From NCBI RefSeq assembly GCF_000142805.1, contig NC_013082.1:744001-808000 (forward strand): 64,000 nt of DNA, given 5' to 3'. This document shows positions 30,221-38,646 of the stretch, piece by piece; the first letter of the stretch is position 1; each line of letters opens with the position of its first letter. The position numbers were made by a program, and so were the translations under genes. Under the pieces are notes generated by a model. The model saw only the letters and a list, made by a program, of their open reading frames with translations. It was not told the DNA's origin and made no database searches. The stretch is from Lachancea thermotolerans CBS 6340 (taxonomy: Eukaryota; Ascomycota; Saccharomycetes; Saccharomycetales; Saccharomycetaceae).

Positions 30221-30247
30221 ATGAGATTCCTTGATCAATTCTCGTAA
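30221..30247 (+). promoter_or_regulatory. 8-codon upstream ORF before RSM24
   Basis: ATG at 30221 opens eight sense codons and stops with TAA at 30245-30247, 40 bp before the chosen RSM24 ATG and out of frame with it. It would be scanned if the leader is longer than about 70 nt. Confidence 0.4.
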
Positions 30248-30287
30248 GCGTGCGAGAACCACTGACACACATAGCACTCGTGGCATC

Positions 30288-31193
30288 ATGAGATGTGGAA
30301 TACCACTAATGATACGCTCTGCGTTAATCTGCAGGAATTCTGTAACGAATAGTGCAGTGAAGACTGGCTCAATCGCAACAGAACTTTACCTAGAACCCTC
30401 AAAATGGAGAGCATTGAAACCCGAACAAATCTTCTCACTGTACCAGGAAAGAGTCGTAAGACTTGGGAGTGAGTACAAGCCGTGTAAGGAGGAGCTAGAC
30501 GCGCTTTTGTCCACCGCCGAGACGACTGGCGTGTCTCCAAAAACAATTAGGAACATTTACTACGGCGGTGAGCAAGCTGCATACGACGCAACTGGCGCCA
30601 ACATTGAGGATGACTTCAAGCCCTCTCCTTTCATGTTTGACGACCTCCCCTCGCAAGCGCAGGCGCTAGTGCAGCAGCACCGGGAGCAGCGTTTCTACAA
30701 CCGTCTGGCTGCCTACGAGCTGCCAAAGCTGGTTCAGTATCGCCAAGAATACAAAAGGCCCTCTCAAAAAACACACCCGGTCACCTATCGGTACACGACA
30801 TACATCGGCGAGGAGCATCCCAATTCACGCAAGGTTGTAGTCAGTCTCAAGACCCAGCAGCTCGGTCTGAACGACAAAGAAGTGCACAAGTTCCGTCTTC
30901 TGGCGCGTACGCGTTATGACCACACCACAGACATCTTCAAGATGTCCTCTGACAGGTACCCCGAGGCGGCACAGAACGCACGCTACTTGAGTGACAAGCT
31001 GCAGGCGTTGATCAAAGAAGCAAAGGACACTTCGGACGACTTTTCGGACGTGCCTCTGGACACTAGACACACGACTGCCCGGAACCTACGCAGGAAGACC
31101 CGTGGATACAAATTCCCAGAGGAGTGGAAGAGACCCCAGGACGCTCCCAAGGAAATGGTCAACGTGGCCGAGCTTATCCAGAAGACCCTGTGA
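30288..31193 (+). CDS. RSM24: RSM24, mitochondrial small ribosomal subunit protein (mS35)
   Basis: 301 residues from the first in-frame ATG at 30288 (S. cerevisiae 319). The first 35 residues are Arg-, Ser- and Ile-rich with no acids, as expected for a matrix presequence. The conserved body starts at [22 protein letters not shown] and includes [19 protein letters not shown] and a C-terminal [16 protein letters not shown]. It is a structural part of the mitoribosome small subunit. It converges with HMO1. Gene order NGG1, RSM24, HMO1 equals YDR176W-YDR174W. Confidence 0.94.
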   Translation: MRCGIPLMIRSALICRNSVTNSAVKTGSIATELYLEPSKWRALKPEQIFSLYQERVVRLGSEYKPCKEELDALLSTAETTGVSPKTIRNIYYGGEQAAYDATGANIEDDFKPSPFMFDDLPSQAQALVQQHREQRFYNRLAAYELPKLVQYRQEYKRPSQKTHPVTYRYTTYIGEEHPNSRKVVVSLKTQQLGLNDKEVHKFRLLARTRYDHTTDIFKMSSDRYPEAAQNARYLSDKLQALIKEAKDTSDDFSDVPLDTRHTTARNLRRKTRGYKFPEEWKRPQDAPKEMVNVAELIQKTL

Positions 31194-31419
31194 GCGCGTG
31201 GGCAGCCCTGTAAATAGATCTATGTAACGAAAACCGTTCTCCACAGCGATAGTTGTTTTTTTCTAAAAACTGAAAACTAAAACATTTAGATACAATTAAT
31301 ACAGAGAATGGAACTGAATGAGCGTAGCAGGCTCCATTCGGCTGCGCAACCGCGAGGCCGCACAGGCTCCTGCGTTGTGATGTTCTCGTCGCACCCGGCC
31401 CGGCCTAGGTCCTAGCGCT

Positions 31420-32260
31420 TCACGAGGAGCTGTGCTTGTCCTTCTTCTTGTCCTTCTTCTTCTTCTTCTTCTTCTTTTCGGAGCTGCCGCCGTTGCCCTC
31501 GTCCTCGTGGGGGCGCTTCTCCTTGGGTGGCTCGAACTCGTTCAGCTCCGTCTGCAGGTAGTCTGGGATGGGCACGGGCGCGGAGCTGGGCGCGTCCTGC
31601 GAGGGCGCGACCCCGTTCTTCTTGTCCTCCAGGTACTTGAGCTTCTCGAGGTGGTAGTTCTGGAGCTCCACGTTGTACGCCTGCTTCCACTTGTCCTTCT
31701 CGACGTCGCTCATCTCCTTCCACTTCTTGGAAATCTCCTGCGTGATCTCGGTCGACGAGAGCGGCGGCAAGCCGGCCTTCTGCCGCTCCTCGCGCAGCGC
31801 CTGGCGCACGTACGCGGAGTACGCGAAGAACACCGTCAGCGGCTTCTTGGGCGCGTTGGGGTCGCGCTCCGCGCGCTTGCGCGCGGGCGCCTTCACAGGC
31901 GACGCGATGCTCGCGATCACCTCCTTGTCGTCCTCCAGCGGGTTCGTCAACTCCGAGCTCACCACCTGCACTTGATTCGTCGCTGACGTAAGCTTCTGCA
32001 GTGCTTCTGTCAGCGTGGTGAAAGCCTCCAGTTTCTCATCTTCGTCTTCGCCCACCGCGTTGTAGAAGTCGATGATACTCGACGCCGTCTGGTTCGCCGA
32101 CTTCGATAGTTCGAACAGCGAAGACACCAGCTGCTTGTGTTAGTACGCCGGTCTGTTATAACAACAACAAAAAAATAACGCCCGCGGTGACTGCGCCAGT
32201 GCCAAACCCGCTACATACCGTATCCTTAGCGGTCCTGAGTTTAATAGATGGTTCCGACAT
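31420..32260 (-). CDS. HMO1: HMO1, HMG-box chromatin protein, two exons
   Basis: Coding exons are 32219-32260 (14 codons, MSEPSIKLRTAKDT) and 31420-32130, joined across an 88-nt intron, giving 250 residues (S. cerevisiae 246). The second exon alone has no ATG at its start; it opens LVSSLFELSKSANQTASS, which continues the S. cerevisiae N-terminus seamlessly after splicing. Box A lies N-terminal. The canonical HMG box B begins DPNAPKKPLTVFFAYSAYV (about residues 104-175). The tail is a lysine run (SEKKKKKKKKDKKKDK). Hmo1 binds rDNA and many ribosomal-protein promoters and works with TOR and Pol I. As I recall, the S. cerevisiae gene (YDR174W) is intronless. An E-box CACGTG abuts the start codon (32261-32266). 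Confidence 0.95.
32131..32218 (-). other. HMO1 intron, 88 nt
   Basis: The 5' site is GTATGT (starting at 32218), the branch site is the exact TACTAAC (32145 down to 32139), and the acceptor is AAGCAG with the CAG at 32133-32131. Retention would reach an in-frame TAA inside the intron. The AAG three bases earlier is a possible alternative acceptor that would add one glutamine. Confidence 0.93.
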
Positions 32261-32943
32261 CACGTGGAATCTCTTTTATGCTTTTCGTTCCGAAGGACTG
32301 CGTTTCTGTCCTTCTGTTTGTCTCTTTACCGGTGTAACGCTCCTTCTAAAGTTTGGCAAGTACCAGCTCAGTTCCTGCCTGGTTGGCCCCACCGGCCTCT
32401 GCCTAGCGAAAATTTTTCTGCCTGTGGATCACGGTGGGGGCGGCCCCAGCAGGCGGGATAGTGGGTCATGTTATACGTCGATTGTCCGGCGCCAGGCGCA
32501 GGCGCGTAGTAGAACAGCACGATGATTCGCGGATTGATCCGCTTAAGCGCGTGTTTCATGGCTGTTTTGTATAACACATTTTGGGCGGGTGACTCGGCTC
32601 CGCGGCTCCATGTCAACTGAGCCACGCGACCCGCCAGTATATTTTCGTATGGGGTGACTGTTAGATATCTGGCAATGCGACGCGCACGTACCATGTGATT
32701 ATGATAGCATTTTCGTGGACGGCACTGATCAGTTGTGATGGAGCACGGGACCGGGGGCCTGTTCTCCCTATCAGTTCGTATTTCGCTAGTGTTCGTTAAG
32801 TTCCAAGGGTGTGGAAGAGTCTTCCCCCTGCTTATTCTATGGTCTCGCAGCGCGTTTTTTTTTCCTTGTTATTAGCCATAACCTATTAACAGTTTATCTC
32901 TTTTCCTATAGAAAAAATATATAGATGTTGCTTATTCAGCAGC
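32261..32943. other. Intergenic, HMO1 promoter and permease 3' flank
   Basis: 683 bp. An E-box at 32261-32266 touches the HMO1 start codon. Nothing else was identified; short frames here lack ATG starts or homology. Confidence 0.45.
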
Positions 32944-34524
32944 TCAGAAGTGGTATCTGAAGAACTTGTTCTCAAAGTCCGTGTGGTCCTTGAAACCGTT
33001 GATGATACCTACCTTCTCGCCCTCGGGCGTCAACTCGCCGTACTTCTGGTTTCTGGTGCGGTTTCTCCTCCACATCAGCGCGTAGTAGACTATGCACAGG
33101 AACATCATGCCCCCGTAGGACGCAATCAGACCCTTCATACCTGTGATGTACTTTGGCGCCTCCTTGGCGTAGAAGATCTTGGCACCGATAATGTTGCCCG
33201 CGGTGTACATCAGGAACCACATGATCTTGGAGGTGGAGATCTTGGAGGAACCCGCGACAGTGACGTTCAGCAGGACCCAACACATGATCACGGGCCCGCC
33301 GATGATGTACAGCAGCCAGCAGCAGCCGACCAGCGCCCACTTGTGACTTAGAGGAATCAGGTGGATCCCGATGAGACCCGCGAGAGTAGGAATACATAGC
33401 ACGAACAGCAGGATCACACGAATGTTCTTCTTGGTGAAAAGCGCCAGCACGCCTGCGGCAAACACGCACACAAGCTCAATGGCACCGGTAGGTAGCTGCA
33501 GAAGAGTTGCGTTCAGACCTGAGAATCCAAAACCTTTGATTAGCGAGGAGATAAAGTTGGAGGTACCGCCGTTAACGACACCGCAGCCAAGACCAATGAG
33601 CGCCAGGATAATGGTGTTGGGGTCGCGCAGGGCCTCGAGCGCTTGCTGTGGCTTGAGTTTGGTGTCCTTAATACCCATCTGATTCTTCGACACACGCTCC
33701 ACGACCTTCAGCTTCTCCTCGTGGGTCAGGAACCGTGCGTTGGCAGGAGAGTCTGGCGCCATGTACAAGAACACAAAGCCCCAAACAAAGTTGATTAGTC
33801 CGATGACCAAGAAAATCAGCTTCCATGGCTTCAGAGTGGTGCTGGTAGAGTGGCCCAGGCCGTATGCCAGCAAGGCCCCGACCATGGTGGCCACACCGTT
33901 CATACTCAAAAACGTGCACATTCTGAAGGGTTGCTCCTGCTTGTTGTAGAACATGCTGCACATCATCATGTTGGAGGGAGAGATGGAAGCCTCCATGAGT
34001 CCCAAAATAAAACGCAGTGCCATCATTCCCGAATAGCTCTTCGCGCCGATGTGTGCGATCAGCAAAATCGCCCACACGATCAGCGCGCACCCGGTGTACT
34101 TGGCCACGGGAAGTTTCTGGATCACCCAGTTGGCCGGGATCGAGCCCACGAGGTAGCCCACATTGAAGATGGCTGCGATGTTCGAATATTCGTTGCCTTT
34201 CAAATGCAAGTCTGCGTTCATCGAGTACGCGGACGCGTAGTTAAGCGAAAGCTTGTCCAAAAACTGTAGCATGTAGGTCACACACAGGACGGGCAGCAGC
34301 CACCTGTCGATCTTGCGCCGGATAGGCGCGTACTCCCTGTCGTCTGTCTCGCGGTCCTCGAGCAGCAGCTCCTGGAACAGGTCCGCGCCCACCGCGTGCT
34401 CCGCAGCGATATCGAGCTGGCCCTTGCCAGTGTTGTGGGTCGAGGAGCTCTGGATGTCCAGCATCTCGCCGGCCTCGACCTGAATGCGTTCTTTGGTGTC
34501 GTCTTTTTTCTCGTGCACACTCAT
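32944..34524 (-). CDS. DAL5-family major facilitator permease (allantoate permease type)
   Basis: 526 residues with about 12 membrane helices after a hydrophilic N-terminus (1-75). The first helix zone has KIDRWLLPVLCVTYMLQFLDKLSLNY, typical of the anion:cation symporter family. Motifs LTHEEKLKVVERV in the central loop, LPTGAIELV in the second half and the ending DHTDFENKFFRYHF resemble S. cerevisiae Dal5 more than Yct1, Soa1 or Tna1. Family substrates include allantoate, ureidosuccinate, dipeptides, nicotinate and sulfonates, so the exact substrate is open. The upstream gap carries eight GATAA motifs, suggesting nitrogen catabolite control. The gene has no counterpart at this position (between YDR174W and YDR173C) in S. 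cerevisiae. Confidence 0.85.
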   Translation of the reverse strand: MSVHEKKDDTKERIQVEAGEMLDIQSSSTHNTGKGQLDIAAEHAVGADLFQELLLEDRETDDREYAPIRRKIDRWLLPVLCVTYMLQFLDKLSLNYASAYSMNADLHLKGNEYSNIAAIFNVGYLVGSIPANWVIQKLPVAKYTGCALIVWAILLIAHIGAKSYSGMMALRFILGLMEASISPSNMMMCSMFYNKQEQPFRMCTFLSMNGVATMVGALLAYGLGHSTSTTLKPWKLIFLVIGLINFVWGFVFLYMAPDSPANARFLTHEEKLKVVERVSKNQMGIKDTKLKPQQALEALRDPNTIILALIGLGCGVVNGGTSNFISSLIKGFGFSGLNATLLQLPTGAIELVCVFAAGVLALFTKKNIRVILLFVLCIPTLAGLIGIHLIPLSHKWALVGCCWLLYIIGGPVIMCWVLLNVTVAGSSKISTSKIMWFLMYTAGNIIGAKIFYAKEAPKYITGMKGLIASYGGMMFLCIVYYALMWRRNRTRNQKYGELTPEGEKVGIINGFKDHTDFENKFFRYHF

Positions 34525-34750
34525 CTTGTGTGATGCTTTTGAGTTGGGGATCCTCTACACGTACCACTCAAAAGACCGGCAAGTGCCCTGTTTAAGTACA
34601 CCGCCTGCTGGCCTGGGCGTTCTTCCTGGGCAGGGTTTGTTGGACCAGCCTGGCGGCTCATTATCATGCCGACTGCCCTTAGCTCTTTTCCGATCTTAAT
34701 TATGATCTTCGGGAAAGATTACGTTCTGTAAGGGCAAGGGTCATTTTCCG

Positions 34751-35149
34751 TTATCTCTCTGCCGTATCTCGTCCCGTGGCAAGAACACCTGCTGCCAAGG
34801 AGACTAGGGCCCGCTCGCGGCTGGCGAGCTGCAGCACATGCATCGTCACTGGAACGTGCGGAGCTATTTGCATTGTCTGAGGGTCTAGAGATAAGCCCTT
34901 GAGGGGAAGCGCAAACCACAGATAGGCGAAGGAACAACAGGCAACGTGAAAGCAGCAGAGTCGCGAGCGGAAGATAAACTGGGACTAGCAAACGCGTCTC
35001 GTAGGACCAAATCACGAGATAAGGCGGTCATAGAATAGCGCCTGTTCGCTCATGCAACTGCCTTGCCTGTTGAGACCCGGATTTTTTATCTTTGGTGGAG
35101 AAGATAAGAGAGACCTGGCCAAGAGGCTCGATAAGGCACGTGATTTATC
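34751..35149. promoter_or_regulatory. Cluster of eight GATAA motifs between the permease and ZRT2-type genes
   Basis: GATAA on the plus strand begins at 34890, 34973, 35018, 35103 and 35130. On the minus strand (TTATC) it begins at 34751, 35086 and 35145. Four of the plus copies are GATAAG, the preferred Gln3/Gat1 site. A CACGTG E-box lies at 35137-35142 and another at 35203-35208. This fits a nitrogen-regulated promoter for the DAL5-type gene; control of the zinc transporter from it is inference. Confidence 0.6.
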
Positions 35150-35352
35150 AAAACTCAGGTCGCGTGATTTTGAGTGTTTTTGTACTCGGCAAAATTCTTC
35201 ATCACGTGCATATACGTCCATGGTGACTGAGGGTTTTTAAGGTATAACCCACAAGGTACTTTGGTTCCAACGGCTCTGCAGGCCAGCAAGGTAGCGGGTA
35301 GCCAGCGTAACTCATCATCTGAGCTTGGCTTTGACCACGCACTCTGCGTGGA

Positions 35353-35385
35353 ATGACTTGCATGAGTGCACATAACGGAAGGTAA
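35353..35385 (+). promoter_or_regulatory. 10-codon upstream ORF before the ZRT2-type gene
   Basis: ATG at 35353, a second in-frame ATG at 35362, stop TAA at 35383-35385. It ends 45 bp before the ZRT2-type ATG. Relevant only if the leader extends that far. Confidence 0.35.
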
Positions 35386-35430
35386 GAGCTCTTCTTGCAT
35401 TGTCTCAGAAACACAAACTGCAGCTCTACG

Positions 35431-36516
35431 ATGCTCGCAGCAGAAGCGTACGCGGGCTTGGCCAAGCGAGAACAATGCTCTACGAGCAACGAGTTTGACG
35501 GGCGGGAAGGCCTGCGCGTCGGCGCCCTGTTCGTGATCATGGCGTCGTCCGCGCTGGGTGCGTTCTTCCCTATCATGGCGTCGAATTACAGCGCGGTGAG
35601 CCTGCCGGACTGGTGCTTTTTCGTGGCCAAGTTCTTTGGCTCGGGCGTCATCATCGCGACGGGCTTTGTGCATTTGCTGCAGCCGGCCAACGAGGCGTTG
35701 ACGGACCCGTGCCTGACTGGCACGTTCCAGGACTACCCGTGGGCGTTCGGAATCTGTCTCATGTCGCTGTATGCGATTTTCTTGGTGGAGATTGTGACGC
35801 ACCACATGCTCTCGCGCGTGGCGCCGGCCTATTCTGCCACGGAAGCCCGCGCGCACAGCGGTTCCGACGCAACCTGCATGGACGACGAGCTCCGGCTTTC
35901 AGAGCTGCAGGACCTGCGCTCCAAGCCACAAGAGATGTCGAAGCCGGGATCCGATGGCGACGCCGTCTACCAAGAAGCTCACCGCGTGCTCAGCGCATCC
36001 AGCAGCACGGTCACGGAGGGCTTTCTCAGTCAGGTTGTGACTGTGTTCATCCTTGAGTTCGGCGTCATCTTCCACTCTGTTTTTATCGGTCTCTCGCTCG
36101 CGGTGTCTGGCAGCGAGTTTATCACGCTCTTCATTGTTCTGATCTTCCATCAGATGTTCGAGGGTCTCGGTCTGGGCACCAGAATCGCAGAAATTTCGTG
36201 GCCGGCTAACAAAAGATACACGCCCTGGATCCTAGCGCTCGGGTTCAGTATATCTACGCCCATCGCCATCGCCATCGGCTTGGGCGTCAGGCATTCGCTT
36301 TCCACAAACTCAAGGTCGGGACTCATCGCCAATGGCTGTTTTGACGCCATTTCATCAGGTATTCTGATTTACACCGGGCTGGTCGAGCTAATGGCCCACG
36401 AGTTCATTTTTTCCAGCCAGTTCAAGGGTCCTGGCGGTCTCAAAAAGATGCTTTTCGCCTTCACAATGATGTGCGCCGGCTCTGGACTGATGGCGCTTCT
36501 CGGCAGATGGGCTTAG
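35431..36516 (+). CDS. ZRT2: ZRT2-type plasma-membrane zinc transporter (ZIP family)
   Basis: 361 residues from the first ATG at 35431. Eight membrane helices are expected: three before and five after a variable loop (about residues 130-200). Helix 4 has FHSVFIGLSL and helix 5 has HQMFEGLGLGTR, the metal-binding His and Glu pairs of ZIP proteins. The blocks WCFFVAKFFGSGVI, YPWAFGICLMSL and LIYTGLVELMAHEF match S. cerevisiae Zrt2 better than Zrt1. The variable loop has only two isolated histidines, unlike the HDHxxH clusters recalled in both yeast paralogues. Zap1 control is expected for the family; one poor match (TTTTTAAGGT, 35234-35243) is the only candidate element I found. Confidence 0.9.
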   Translation: MLAAEAYAGLAKREQCSTSNEFDGREGLRVGALFVIMASSALGAFFPIMASNYSAVSLPDWCFFVAKFFGSGVIIATGFVHLLQPANEALTDPCLTGTFQDYPWAFGICLMSLYAIFLVEIVTHHMLSRVAPAYSATEARAHSGSDATCMDDELRLSELQDLRSKPQEMSKPGSDGDAVYQEAHRVLSASSSTVTEGFLSQVVTVFILEFGVIFHSVFIGLSLAVSGSEFITLFIVLIFHQMFEGLGLGTRIAEISWPANKRYTPWILALGFSISTPIAIAIGLGVRHSLSTNSRSGLIANGCFDAISSGILIYTGLVELMAHEFIFSSQFKGPGGLKKMLFAFTMMCAGSGLMALLGRWA

Positions 36517-37066
36517 GTGTCTTCGCATTGGGCGAGCTGTATACAGGCGCGCTAAAAAAAGTCCCGTCGCTTATCGACGGGGTGTGTATAATAGTTGAAA
36601 CCGTTCTTTCTTCGCTTAGGATCGTTGGGTGCAACCGGTTTGGCTGGATGCGTGCACATCCGGCAGCTAACCACTCTCGTCGCGGCCGCTTTCTTTTAAT
36701 TTGAGGTGTGTCACCTGCTTTGGATTGGTGTCCGCATGCATTGTCTTATGACAGGACAAGGAAGCTAAGCTAACAATAAATGAGGGCTGAGATTAGAGCC
36801 TAACCATAGCTCCTTCCAGCATTACGCAAGTATTATTGGCGCCAGCTGGCGAGCCTTGTGCTTCAGCGATCAAGTGTCGCTCGTTCTCGAAGACCTCATC
36901 AGTTAATACCAACAGCTCGAACTCAAAAACTTTAATTTGGCTACGACACGTCCTCGGTGCCAGAGAAACCCAAGGCAGCGCCAGAGTATAAACTTAACTC
37001 GTACCCAACTTGTTCTGGCTACACTGGAGGATCTGTCTTTTCCTAGCAACTTACTGAGAGAGGCCG
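36517..37066. other. Intergenic, ZRT2-type 3' end and ARG82 promoter
   Basis: 550 bp. It contains a GC-rich stem-loop at 36563-36581. No coding frame or RNA gene was recognised. Confidence 0.45.
36563..36581. other. Stem-loop after the ZRT2-type gene
   Basis: CCCGTCG (36563-36569) pairs perfectly with CGACGGG (36575-36581) over a 5-nt loop, 46 bp after the stop codon and just after a run of seven A. Possibly a 3' UTR structure. Confidence 0.45.
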
Positions 37067-38071
37067 ATGAGCGGATCTTATCGTAAAGCGAAGCATCAGG
37101 CAGCTGGACATGATGGTAACTTCACGGATGAGGGCGAGAGCCTATTCTTCAAACCTACAACAGCTCAAGAGGTTGAATTTTACCAGGATATTCAGCGTAG
37201 ATATACAGATAGCACCTCAGAAGACCTCAAGCTTGATGCATGGATGCCTGTTTTCTTGGGAACCCTCGAGCTTGGAGTGACAGGGAGGGCACGCGAGTCC
37301 GATGACAGCGAGGTTCAATCAGCTATCACTGCACATGCGAATCTGACCCAGGTCGAACCCGAGCTCGTTCCCCCCAATAAGCCCATCATTGTACTTGAGA
37401 ACCTTTTGCGTGGTTACAGAACACCGAATATTCTCGATGTCAAGCTGGGGAAGACGTTACACGATGAGTTTGCCTCAGAAGACAAGAAACTGCGTCTCAG
37501 AAAGGTCAGCCAGGAAACAACCTCAGGAAGCTTAGGACTCAGAATATGTGGTATGAAAATTCAAGAGAGCGCTGCGGCATCAACGCTCGACGACTGTACC
37601 TATGCCCGTGAAAGTGATGGATATATCTCCATTAATAAGTTCTACGGACGTGAGCTCAATGTCAATAACGTGAAGGATGGTTTCAAGCTCTTTTTTGATA
37701 GCAATAGCCTAAGTTGTGATCGCAGAAAAGCTCTTACTGAGACTTTCCTGCAGCGAATCCAGCTCCTATACAACACTCTGTTAGAAGAGGAAGTGCGAAT
37801 GATATCCGCTAGCCTTCTACTCGTGTATGAAGCCGACTCCGATCGCTGGGACGAGCTCCAGGATGAAGACACCCTTCTACGTACTGATTTTTTCCAGGAC
37901 TTTAGCGATGATGAGGAAGAAGAAGAGCCCACCGCACCACTGAGTTCACTCTCATTGATTGATTTTGCTCACTCTAAAGTGACCAAAGGTCAAGGGTACG
38001 ACGAGAATGTAATTTGTGGTGTCGAGTCCCTTATAGATATATTCGATGAGATGCGTCTTCCTTCCAACTAA
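37067..38071 (+). CDS. ARG82: ARG82 (IPK2), inositol polyphosphate multikinase
   Basis: 334 residues (S. cerevisiae 355). The IPK signature PxxxDxKxG is present as P120-NILDVKLG128. Upstream is the nucleotide-binding part with VPPNKPIIVLENLL. Near the C-terminus is SLSLIDFAHSK (D299), the conserved metal-binding aspartate in the SLxxxDFAH-type motif. The acidic stretch DDEEEEEP (about 278-285) corresponds to the Asp-rich segment needed in yeast for ArgR/Mcm1 interaction. The enzyme converts IP3 to IP4 and IP5 in the nucleus and supports arginine and phosphate gene control. Gene order: YDR173C next to SUP35. Confidence 0.94.
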   Translation: MSGSYRKAKHQAAGHDGNFTDEGESLFFKPTTAQEVEFYQDIQRRYTDSTSEDLKLDAWMPVFLGTLELGVTGRARESDDSEVQSAITAHANLTQVEPELVPPNKPIIVLENLLRGYRTPNILDVKLGKTLHDEFASEDKKLRLRKVSQETTSGSLGLRICGMKIQESAAASTLDDCTYARESDGYISINKFYGRELNVNNVKDGFKLFFDSNSLSCDRRKALTETFLQRIQLLYNTLLEEEVRMISASLLLVYEADSDRWDELQDEDTLLRTDFFQDFSDDEEEEEPTAPLSSLSLIDFAHSKVTKGQGYDENVICGVESLIDIFDEMRLPSN

Positions 38072-38646
38072 GGTACTGCACGCAGATTTAAATCAAAATT
38101 AACCGCTCAAGACCCGAGCGAGCGACATGGCCATCTGTGCGGGTTCTTGGTACCTTCAATCGCCCCTGGAGCATCCGTTGCGGAGCGCGATGGCAGAAAC
38201 AACCCAAATTTGTCGGAAAGATCTCAAATGCTGCCATCATGGCTTTTGAAGCACCTCGCCCTTGACTGACGAAACTATTGGTGGGTTTTCAGGCCTTTAT
38301 CTTAAACACAAGATAAGAACCAGCGGTTTCACTAGATCAGTCTTTTCCAGGGTGCTCCTAACTAAGCCTTCCTCTCACTTTCGGCGGCTTTTTAGCCGGC
38401 TTAGTCCTCACAGACGCAAAGTTAAAATATAAACCACCCTTATTGGCTAGGAGTATGGTATATGGTCCAGCTCTTGGCTACATTTCATAGTGCAGTAGAA
38501 ATAAATTCGGGACCCTTCCCTGGAGTTTATTGCACGCATACAGTCTGGCTAAATTTACATACCATTTAAAGATACACCTTACGCATTGAAACAGACAAGC
38601 TAAGCTCCAGTTAAGAGCGCATATTATTTGCTATGTTTGTACACAA
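38072..38646. other. Intergenic between convergent ARG82 and SUP35
   Basis: 575 bp that should hold only 3' flanks, which is long for a convergent pair in this window (others are 37-42 bp). I saw no gene, tRNA or repeat in it. Confidence 0.4.
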
